DNA of 64,000 bases, from positions 62,001-126,000 of the IMG/VR virus record IMGVR_UViG_3300037258_000590; one strand, given 5' to 3'. Each line of letters starts with the position of its first letter. Within the stretch, counting starts at the first letter, position 1. A model generated the notes under the pieces. That model made no database searches, was not told the DNA's origin, and saw nothing but the letters and a program-made list of their open reading frames with translations. This document shows positions 38,057 to 45,015 of this stretch, in pieces. Source of the stretch: a virus. The position numbers and the translations under genes were made by a program.

Positions 38057-39076
38057 CTAGACGTCCTCGTCCGCCCAGGGGTCTTCCATGTTGGCCTGCA
38101 GCGCGATCAGCGCCTGGGCCCCGGTCATGGCCGGCTTGGGGGCGGGCCGCACGCGCTGGGTTTCCTTCGGCGCTCCGGCGGTCAGGTCCCGGGTGCGCTT
38201 GAAGAACTCCATGGCCCGCCCGTCACCGACCCGGGCGCGGACTTCCTCCACGTCGGCCTGGACCCACTGGGCCAGCGACTCGATCGCGCCGTTCATGGCG
38301 CGGGCGTTGGAGGTGGCGTCCGGGTACGCGGGGTCCAGCACGGGCGCGACATCGACCAGCTGCACGGACAGCAGCGTGCGCATGGGGTAGTTGAACTCGC
38401 TGATGCCCCACTCATCACCGCCGGGGTAGATCCGGAAGGCGAACGAGCTGTGCCGGACGTCACCGCGGGCCACGTACTCCAGCACGTCAGCGCGGGCGTT
38501 CGGCGGTTCCACCTCGTACGCCAGGCCGGTGTCGTCGGTGGCCAGCCGCAGGGTGCGGGCATACGTGGTGCCGAGCAGGTGATCGTCCTTGTGGTTGTAC
38601 CGGCACACCACGTCAGGCCAGCCCAGGGATTTGGTCTCGTTGAACGCGCCGGTATCGACCTGCTCCACGAAGCCGCCGAGCTTGCGGCTCAGCTTGCCGA
38701 ACGCGGCGGCGTACCCGTAGATGTACTTGGGGCCGTGGCCGCCGTGGGACTCGCGGACCTCGGGCGGGAACCGGGTGAACCGGCGCTCGGGAAAGCCTTC
38801 CGGCTCCAGCCAGCCGAGAGCGGCGCGCTGGTCCGCGGAGACGGTGATGCCGAACTTGCGGGCCGCGGCCAGGATCTTGGGCATGGCCTGCTTGCCGAAC
38901 GGCGACTTCGGTGCCCGGGACAGGGCGTTGCGGGCGTGCGCCTCGTCGTGCACGGGGAAATGGCGCTTGCTCCGCGGCACGGTCTTGCCCTGCGGGTCTT
39001 TCGTTCCGCCGGCTTCGATGTGGGCGAAAGCGCTATCGGGCAAATCATTAATGGCAGCCTGACTCATATCAGTCAT
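38057..39076 (-). CDS. prohead protease (peptidase S78, HK97 type)
   Basis: 339 residues; the protease domain spans about residues 110-270. The catalytic His is in CRYNHKDDHLLGT and the catalytic Ser in RGDVRHSSFAFRIYP; FNYPMRTLLSVQLVDVAPVL follows as in the family. The N-terminal 110 residues (HFPVHDEAHARNALSRAPKS) form an extra domain that resembles ChaB-like or DUF6582 segments seen in other phage proteases. It matures the capsid protein encoded next. Confidence 0.9.
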   Translation of the reverse strand: MTDMSQAAINDLPDSAFAHIEAGGTKDPQGKTVPRSKRHFPVHDEAHARNALSRAPKSPFGKQAMPKILAAARKFGITVSADQRAALGWLEPEGFPERRFTRFPPEVRESHGGHGPKYIYGYAAAFGKLSRKLGGFVEQVDTGAFNETKSLGWPDVVCRYNHKDDHLLGTTYARTLRLATDDTGLAYEVEPPNARADVLEYVARGDVRHSSFAFRIYPGGDEWGISEFNYPMRTLLSVQLVDVAPVLDPAYPDATSNARAMNGAIESLAQWVQADVEEVRARVGDGRAMEFFKRTRDLTAGAPKETQRVRPAPKPAMTGAQALIALQANMEDPWADEDV

Positions 39077-39110
39077 TCGAAAAACCCTCCATGACCTGGC
39101 CAGTTACCAC

Positions 39111-39563
39111 TTGGCCAACTTCCCTATATGCACTAAGGCTGTGCCTGAAATCCGGGGTATTACTGGAAAACCGTGCCGGCTCCGCGCCGGGGACATCCTG
39201 TCGCGAGGTCCCGGCCGCGACGCCGAAGTGATCTACTGCAGCGTGCGATGCCGTCGTAACCACGAGCGGGAACGAAACACCGCTGCCGGGATTGCGCCGG
39301 TCACCAAACCGTGCGAAGAATGCAGCGGGCCGTTCACGTACTGCGCCTCGGTGCGGCCTAACGGGGCTTACTGCTCGCTGGACGGCAAAAACAGGGCGCA
39401 CAGCCGCCGGATGACCGGCCGCATCCAGGACGAGCCCAGCCGGGACAGCACTTTCCGCAAATCCATGCGACGCGTTTTCTGCAGTCGGCGTGCCCTGTGC
39501 AGCTGGGAGCTGGTCCAGCAGGCCCGGCTGACGATTATCAGACATCAGCCATCCCTCCCGTAA
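39111..39563 (+). CDS. zinc-finger moron inside the head operon
   Basis: 150 residues on the opposite strand to the head genes, between protease and portal. Two FCS-type zinc knuckles: IYCSVRCRRNHERER and CEECSGPFTYC with GAYCSLDG. Such short Cys fingers bind DNA or RNA. The start is TTG at 39111. An isolated opposite-strand gene in a structural operon is typical of a late-acquired moron. The minus-strand frame over the same bases is not supported. Confidence 0.55.
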   Translation: MANFPICTKAVPEIRGITGKPCRLRAGDILSRGPGRDAEVIYCSVRCRRNHERERNTAAGIAPVTKPCEECSGPFTYCASVRPNGAYCSLDGKNRAHSRRMTGRIQDEPSRDSTFRKSMRRVFCSRRALCSWELVQQARLTIIRHQPSLP

Positions 39564-42136
39564 CCATTGACGTGGTTCTGGCCGCTCCCGTTTACCCCGG
39601 ACAGCACAAGCTCCCGGGGGGACGGGATCCACGCTCCGACGTACTCCGGCTTGCCCCGCGGACGGCTTCCGTGCAGGCGCCGCCGGGCCGCGAGGAAATC
39701 GAGGATCAGCTGGGCGTCCTCGCGTTCCTCCGTGGTCCCGGCGGCGCGCTGCTGGCTGATAATCGAGCCCAGCATGGATTCCGGGCCGGGCATCGGCTGC
39801 CCGGTGTCCGTGGCGAGGCCCTGCTTCTCCAGGGACTCCAGCCGGTCCACGGCCAGGTCCATCTCCAGCGTGATGCTCTGCAGCATCGAGTTCGGGATGC
39901 CCTTGATGGACCGGGACATGGCGACCATGACCTCCAGCGGGATGTTCTCCCCGCCGGCCTTGCCGGGCAGCGGCTCCAGGTCTTCCAGGTCACGGATCTC
40001 GTCCGTCGTGCGCAGGCCCATGTCCCGCTGGGTCTTGTAGATGTTCGTCCTGGTCTGCAGGTCGGTCTTGAGCAGCGCGTCGCTGTCGAACCGGACATAC
40101 CGGTTGGCCGGCAGGATCTTGAAGAACGCGTGCTCCAGCCGGACCAGCCACGGCCGCAGCGCCTCGATCACCTGCAGCGTCGACTGCTCAACCGTGTTCC
40201 CCGTGAAGTAGCAGGTCCCGTCACGCCGGGCAAACCAGGTCTTATTCGGCGTCTGCACGCACCACACCAGGTCTGCAGTGCCCTCACTGACTTGCCGGGC
40301 GCGGCCCTTCGGCTTCACGAACGGCTCGACCCGGATGCTGGCGTGATACATGCCGTTCCGGTCCGGCCCCCGGACTACCGCAGCACGGCCAGTCAGCGCG
40401 CACGCGACCTGGAATGCCTCCAGCCGGGCACGGTCCTTCTGCGCTATCACGGCCCCGGCCGGGCCGGGCGTCCGGCGCGTTCCGGCCGCATCAGCAGATA
40501 CCTGGTAAAACAGCTCCAGCTGCGCGCGGGTGAGCTGGCTAAGGAACTCCGCCGTAACTACCCTGCCTGGCGCATGCTCGGTCAGGAGCCGTCCCGCCTG
40601 CGCGTTCAGCCGGAAGTGGCTGACCTGGCGGTTACTCGTATCTTCGGTCCAGCCTGGGCCGTCCGCCGGGCCAGCGCGGACCAGAGCGGCTGTGCGGGGA
40701 TCTACGCCGCACTCCCGGCCGGCAAGCTTCACGTCCGGGCCGAACAGCCCGGTGAGCGCAGCGCGGATCCTGGCCGTATTCCGCGGGTTAGCAGAGCCCG
40801 GCTGGGTGATCGTGACCTGGCCGGAATCGCCGATCCGGCCTTCGGTCCAGAACCAGGCCATCAGCTCAGCCAGGGAGTCCGACCACTTCGGCTGGTCCGG
40901 TGCCTGATACGGTGTCGCGGCGGCGATCCGGGCGTCCCAGGGCATTGTCTCTGTCGTCCGCCAGGCCCAGCCGTTCCCGTGCGCGCGATTCGCGGACATG
41001 ACAGGCCAGCGGTGGTTTCCGGTGGTAGCCGATGAATGGCGCAGGGACCTGAACTGCGTCACCGGGTACGGGCCGTCGCGGTAAATATGCACGGACTGAA
41101 CTGGCTGCCATTCAGCTATCCCGGCCTCCACGTTCAATGTCAGGGCAGTGTCCCCGGCTTTTACCTGGTCATAACGCAGCCAGCCGCGAGTAGTCAGGAT
41201 CTGCGTGTCTTCCGTAACACAGCTGTACGTGAGCGAGTCGCCCTTGGTGCCGCCGAGCCGGTCCGGAGGCAGCCCGAGAATAGCGGCGATCATCGTGGCG
41301 TTCATCTGCAGCGCCTGGATAAATTGCGCCTCGCTCGGCGGTACAACGACTGGCTTATAGTCCCAGTCGCGGCCGTATACCAGCGGTTCGCGCCGCCTGA
41401 TCGTGGCGCTGAGCAGAGACCGGATCTCCTCGGCCTGGTCGGCGTCGATCTCGATCTCGTTATTCTGGAAGGTGCCCGGGGGGAAACCGCCGCTGCGGAA
41501 CCAGTCCGTGCCGTACCGCTGGGCTTCCATGCCGTTCAAGATGGTCAGCGCGAACGCGCGCAGCGGGCTGATGCCCTCGATACGGCCGGCGATGGAGAAC
41601 GCCTTGATGTGGAACAGCTCGCTGCGGTCCATCAGGCGCCCGTAGACATAGATCCTGGCCCGGAGCGGGTTCCAGGGCTGCTGCTCGTCATCGGCGACCG
41701 TGACGTCTTCAGGGGGGATCCATTCAACCCCGGTGGGGAAGCCGAAGCCGTCGCGGCCGGTGATGAAACCCCAGGCGTTGCCTTGCAGGACCAGCGAGGT
41801 CATGGCAGTGAACAGCCAGTCGAACAGGGTCCCGGTAACCGAGGGCGCGTCGAAGATAGTCGGCCCGCGGTAACGCGCAGCCCGGCCTCCGGATCCGGCA
41901 CGGGTGTAGATCTTGAGCGGCAGCGAGCCGACCGAATCGGCCAGCAGCTTGGCCCCGGAGTACAGCGCGGGCAGGCCCAGCGCCTCATCCTGGCCGTAGT
42001 ACGCCCGGGACGGGTGGACCGGGCCGCCAGCTGAGAAGCGGACGAAGGGGTTGCCTAAATCCCAGGGCTTCCAAGGCACCCCGCCAATAACCCGGTTTTC
42101 CGTCCGGGAAGACTGGATGCGCTCAATAAGTCCCAT
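39545..42136 (-). CDS. portal protein interrupted by an intein
   Basis: 863-residue precursor; spliced portal about 521 residues. The N-extein (GLIERIQSSRTENRVIGGVP, then LADSVGSLPLKIYTRAG) and C-extein (VEQSTLQVIEALRPWLVRLE, YVRFDSDALLKTDLQTR) match the HK97-type portal family. The intein sits between SLTYS and TVEQ, a conserved site next to the stem helix. The portal forms the dodecameric DNA gate. The last 90 residues are a variable tail. Confidence 0.92.
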   Translation of the reverse strand: MGLIERIQSSRTENRVIGGVPWKPWDLGNPFVRFSAGGPVHPSRAYYGQDEALGLPALYSGAKLLADSVGSLPLKIYTRAGSGGRAARYRGPTIFDAPSVTGTLFDWLFTAMTSLVLQGNAWGFITGRDGFGFPTGVEWIPPEDVTVADDEQQPWNPLRARIYVYGRLMDRSELFHIKAFSIAGRIEGISPLRAFALTILNGMEAQRYGTDWFRSGGFPPGTFQNNEIEIDADQAEEIRSLLSATIRRREPLVYGRDWDYKPVVVPPSEAQFIQALQMNATMIAAILGLPPDRLGGTKGDSLTYSCVTEDTQILTTRGWLRYDQVKAGDTALTLNVEAGIAEWQPVQSVHIYRDGPYPVTQFRSLRHSSATTGNHRWPVMSANRAHGNGWAWRTTETMPWDARIAAATPYQAPDQPKWSDSLAELMAWFWTEGRIGDSGQVTITQPGSANPRNTARIRAALTGLFGPDVKLAGRECGVDPRTAALVRAGPADGPGWTEDTSNRQVSHFRLNAQAGRLLTEHAPGRVVTAEFLSQLTRAQLELFYQVSADAAGTRRTPGPAGAVIAQKDRARLEAFQVACALTGRAAVVRGPDRNGMYHASIRVEPFVKPKGRARQVSEGTADLVWCVQTPNKTWFARRDGTCYFTGNTVEQSTLQVIEALRPWLVRLEHAFFKILPANRYVRFDSDALLKTDLQTRTNIYKTQRDMGLRTTDEIRDLEDLEPLPGKAGGENIPLEVMVAMSRSIKGIPNSMLQSITLEMDLAVDRLESLEKQGLATDTGQPMPGPESMLGSIISQQRAAGTTEEREDAQLILDFLAARRRLHGSRPRGKPEYVGAWIPSPRELVLSGVNGSGQNHVNGYGRDG
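40196..41221 (-). mobile_element. intein with homing-endonuclease-like domain (in portal)
   Basis: Residues 306-647 (342 aa). Starts Cys (CVTEDTQILTTRGWLRYDQV), has the LVWCVQT block F and ends CYFTGN followed by Thr, a common phage intein style. One LAGLIDADG-like motif (ELMAWFWTEGRI) is visible; the second is weak, so nuclease activity is uncertain. Confidence 0.9.
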
Positions 42137-42314
42137 AGTCCCGCACCACCTCCCCCCGGTTGCCGTAATCGGTAAAGCGGGGAGGGCACCGGATTTGCCC
42201 CGGCGGTATTCCGGGCGCAGCCGCGCAAGCTGAATACAAGCGGAACGGCACGCCGCCGGTCACGCGCTGCTCGGCGCGGCTGGCACGGATTTGCTCGATC
42301 AGCCCGCGGGGCAC
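42123..42314 (-). pseudogene. duplicated N-terminus of the portal gene
   Basis: The 63-residue frame contains GLIEQIRASRAEQRVTGGVP, which aligns with residues 2-21 of the portal (GLIERIQSSRTENRVIGGVP), then diverges and stops. It lies directly upstream of the portal start on the same strand, so it is a partial tandem duplicate. Confidence 0.5.
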
Positions 42315-42347
42315 GAGGCCGGGACTCCCTCAGGTCGGTCCGGGTGG

Positions 42348-42394
42348 GGAACCCGGCTCCGATCCGGCCGCGGGTAGTGGCTATGCACAGGTTA
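42348..42394 (-). promoter_or_regulatory. promoter and conserved leader motif (portal operon)
   Basis: Minus-strand TAACCT (42394-42389), then CTACCCGCGGCCGGATCGGA and GCCGGGTTCC. Close match to the elements at 43761, 29687, 31833 and 47859. Confidence 0.6.
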
Positions 42395-42506
42395 CGCCCT
42401 GTCCCGGGACCTGCGCACCCGCGCACGCACTGAATACCGGAAAACCGGCTCCAGACTCTGCTTCCAGCGCTCTGCACCGGGATGGCCGGGCGCCTCTCTC
42501 CGGTGT

Positions 42507-42535
42507 TTGCAAAGGATTTTTCACTGTTATAAACT
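42507..42535 (+). promoter_or_regulatory. promoter of the DUF5753 regulator
   Basis: TTGCAA and TAAACT separated by 17 bases, 37 bases before the ATG. The region is AT-rich compared with its surroundings. Confidence 0.55.
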
Positions 42536-42571
42536 GCGTAACAGGTGCAGGAGCGAAGACAGGAGACCATC

Positions 42572-43435
42572 ATGAGCAGAACCAAAGCTGAGACGTACGT
42601 GCTGGACTGGCGGGTGAGCGCCCGGCTGAAGCAGCTGCGCCTCGCCGCCGGCATGACGGGTACCGATGTAGCGGCCAAGGCCGGGATATCGTCATCCAAG
42701 GTCGCCCGGATAGAACTGGGCAGGAATGCCTTTCCGCTCTCCGACCTGCGCGTACTGCTCAAGCTCTACGGGCTGGAGGAGCACGGCGACGAGACGCAGC
42801 ACATCGTGGACCTGGCGGCCAGTTCCGCGGAACCGCACCTCGGCGTCAAAGGTTCCCCGCGGACTTCGGCGTCCGGAGTCCTGCGCGAGACCTGCACCGA
42901 GATCAGGCTCTGGGCGCCGGAGGTGCTGCCGCCGCCGCTGCGCACGGAAGCCTACGAACGCGCGCTTGCCACGGCAGTGCAGGACCTGACCGGCCAGCTG
43001 CCATCTGAGGTGGCGAGAGCCGCGAAGACAGCGGCAGCCTGGTCGGACCGGGTGAGCGCCCGCAGAGGCGCGCTCCCGGTGCGCGCGGTCATCGACGCGA
43101 CGACCCTGCGGCGTACGGTGGGATCTGCGGCGATCATGCGCGATCAGGTCAGTTACCTGGTCATGCTGACCCAGGAGCCCGGAATTACGCTGCTGGTGCT
43201 GCCCCTTGGCGCGCTAGCCCCCCGCGGGACCAGCGCCTTCACGTGGATGCGGTTCAGCGACGTGCAGGGCACGCGGACGCCGGATGCCGTGATCTTTGAT
43301 GACATCACGGCCCCGGAATTCAGGATCACGAACGAGGAGCAGGTGACGTACAGGTGTGCCCGCACGTTCGGGATGCTGGAGAACGCGGCCGAGAACCCGG
43401 CTGCCGCCTTGGCCGCGGCGGGGAAAGCCTGGTGA
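42572..43435 (+). CDS. XRE-family regulator with DUF5753
   Basis: 287 residues from ATG at 42572 with AGGAGA upstream. The N-terminal helix-turn-helix (LKQLRLAAGMTGTDVAAKAG, then SSKVARIELGR) is followed by the DUF5753/Scr1-type domain (IRLWAPEVLPPPLRTEAYER, FTWMRFSDVQGTRTPDAVIF). These regulators are typical of Streptomyces and relatives, where they often pair with small neighbouring toxins or membrane proteins. It stands alone on the plus strand between head operons, with its own promoter, so it could act as a phage repressor. Confidence 0.85.
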   Translation: MSRTKAETYVLDWRVSARLKQLRLAAGMTGTDVAAKAGISSSKVARIELGRNAFPLSDLRVLLKLYGLEEHGDETQHIVDLAASSAEPHLGVKGSPRTSASGVLRETCTEIRLWAPEVLPPPLRTEAYERALATAVQDLTGQLPSEVARAAKTAAAWSDRVSARRGALPVRAVIDATTLRRTVGSAAIMRDQVSYLVMLTQEPGITLLVLPLGALAPRGTSAFTWMRFSDVQGTRTPDAVIFDDITAPEFRITNEEQVTYRCARTFGMLENAAENPAAALAAAGKAW

Positions 43436-43460
43436 CCGGGTATTCCGGTGCTACGCGCAG

Positions 43461-43739
43461 CTACAGCTTGGACGACCCTGCTTGCGCGGGCGGCTCCGGG
43501 GCGGCGGTCCGGGCGGTTATCTGAGCGTCCGTCAGGCCGATACCGAGCCAGTACCCGTACCGGACAGAGATCCCGGTGAACACCAGGGCACGCCAGCTGC
43601 CGCCGGCCAGGAAACCCGCGGCCACGAACAGCCAGGCGATAGCGGTGACCAGCGCGCGGCCTGGGCGTACCGAAGATGTGCGGGCGCGCTCGCGCAGTTC
43701 GTCTACCGGCAGTGACCGGAGAGCAGCGGCAGTAACCAT
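43461..43739 (-). CDS. small membrane protein
   Basis: 92 residues with two hydrophobic stretches (ALVTAIAWLFVAAGFLAGG and ALVFTGISVRYGYWLGIGL). Convergent with the DUF5753 regulator. Preceded by the conserved leader at 43761-43809. Function unknown. Confidence 0.6.
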   Translation of the reverse strand: MVTAAALRSLPVDELRERARTSSVRPGRALVTAIAWLFVAAGFLAGGSWRALVFTGISVRYGYWLGIGLTDAQITARTAAPEPPAQAGSSKL

Positions 43740-43760
43740 GCCAGGTCCTTCCTGAAGCCG

Positions 43761-43809
43761 GAAGCCTGGCTCCGGTCCGGCCGCAGGCAGCAGATACCCC
43801 CGAGGATAG
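43761..43809 (-). promoter_or_regulatory. promoter and conserved leader motif
   Basis: Minus-strand TATCCT (43808-43803), then CTGCCTGCGGCCGGACCGGA and GCCAGGCTTCC. One of five near-identical elements. Confidence 0.6.
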
Positions 43810-43832
43810 CGGCCACTGGCAGCAAGCCGCTG

Positions 43833-44180
43833 CTATCCGGCCTGGACCCAGCGGCCTTCCCGCACCCAGCCGTGATCTCCGCAATGGCACCGGATCGACG
43901 GGTCCAGGGTGAGCGGCTCCCAGCTGAGAACCTGCCAGGTAACCCGCGGGCAGAAGACGCGCCTGACTTCCGGCGTGTCCGGATGCAGGGCGCCTTCGCA
44001 GTACCCGCGTTCCCGGCAGTGCGGGTGATCATCGCCGGGCAGCAGCGGATGACGGATAAGCGCGAGCGCCTTCTCGATATCCGGCACGCCGGCATACTGC
44101 GGGTTCAGCTGCCGGTCCGGTTCCCAGCTGGCCCAGTGCAGCACGTGACCGTGCCCGAGATCGAGATCGCGGTCGGTCAC
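43833..44180 (-). CDS. Cys/His-rich hypothetical protein
   Basis: 115 residues (MTDRDLDLGHGHVLHWASWE) with HPHCRERGYC and CHCGDHGW, probably zinc-binding. Coupled by a 4-base overlap to the next gene. Similar proteins are common in actinophage head regions without known function. Confidence 0.6.
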   Translation of the reverse strand: MTDRDLDLGHGHVLHWASWEPDRQLNPQYAGVPDIEKALALIRHPLLPGDDHPHCRERGYCEGALHPDTPEVRRVFCPRVTWQVLSWEPLTLDPSIRCHCGDHGWVREGRWVQAG

Positions 44181-44437
44181 CCCGGCTCCGGCGGCGCCGG
44201 CCGGAACGTCACGGCGATCTCGGCGCCAAGCTGGCCGGTGAACCAGGATGCCGCGGACTCGTTCTTGATCGTCATCTTGATCTGGCCGGACGGCGTGGCG
44301 CGAGCCCAGTTCTTGTTGTGCTCGCCGCGGCTGACCGCGACCAGGGTGACTTCGGTGGCGTCCGGGTCATAGGCACGCCGTTCGTAACCGGATACGAAGA
44401 ACCGGGCTTCGACTGCTGCAGGCATGGCTGCGCTCAT
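44177..44437 (-). CDS. small hypothetical protein
   Basis: 86 residues (MSAAMPAAVEARFFVSGYER). Beta-rich (EVTLVAVSRGEHNKNWARAT, IKMTIKNESAASWF). An internal ATG at residue 5 is an alternative start. Resembles small phage single-domain proteins that fold as beta sandwiches; unassigned. Confidence 0.6.
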   Translation of the reverse strand: MSAAMPAAVEARFFVSGYERRAYDPDATEVTLVAVSRGEHNKNWARATPSGQIKMTIKNESAASWFTGQLGAEIAVTFRPAPPEPG

Positions 44438-44502
44438 TTCACGCGTAATGACGGGTGCGAGTGCCTGCGAGGGGCCGTGCGGCCAGCCCGAGCAGCCTCA
44501 TG

Positions 44503-45015
44503 TTACCGCTGCGCATGGCGGATGTCGTCCAGGGCCTGCAGGACCAGGCAGTCTTTGGCCTCGCGCAGCTTGCGCAGCCCGGCGGACAGCTCCGGGCCGT
44601 CGCGCAGCAGGGCGGCCAGCTCGATCGCGGCCCGCCAGGTGACCGCGGAGACATCCAGGGCGATACCGTCGAGCCGCGGATTCGGTTCCAGCCACTGCAT
44701 CAGGTGCCGGGTGGCTTCGTGGCGGTGGCTGAGGTCAGGGGCTGGCGGCACGGTAACGGCCATGGGGGGATCCTCCTGCTGGCGGGATGATGGCGGGCGG
44801 CGGATGGCCCGGACGTGGCGGTGATGGCCGCCGCGCACGCGGAAGTGGTGCGGCATGCTGATGACGGTGATGCGCTCGTAAGCGCCCGGTCCGTGACGGC
44901 AGCCGCGTACGGCGGGCCGGCACAAGGTGCATTCCCAGTACCAGTGCCAGCCGCCGCACAGCCTGCAGGCGGTACAGGGGCACGGGTCGCGCCGGATCCG
45001 GAAGGCTGCTGTCAC
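44503..45015 (-). CDS. zinc-finger protein with helical C-terminal part
   Basis: 170 residues from GTG at 45015, which overlaps the terminase stop (GTGA) and so is supported. The N-terminal part has CPCTACRLCGGWHWYWECTL and CRPAVRGCRHG, a zinc finger. An internal ATG at 44763 with a good SD (AGGAGGATC) could give a separate 86-residue helical protein (MAVTVPPAPDLSHRHEATRH). Both products may be made. Confidence 0.55.
   Translation of the reverse strand: MTAAFRIRRDPCPCTACRLCGGWHWYWECTLCRPAVRGCRHGPGAYERITVISMPHHFRVRGGHHRHVRAIRRPPSSRQQEDPPMAVTVPPAPDLSHRHEATRHLMQWLEPNPRLDGIALDVSAVTWRAAIELAALLRDGPELSAGLRKLREAKDCLVLQALDDIRHAQR

Noticed and set aside
39069-39632. 187-residue minus-strand frame opposite the zinc-finger moron
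   Set aside because: The plus-strand frame has clear zinc-knuckle patterns; the minus frame lacks them and overlaps the portal end.
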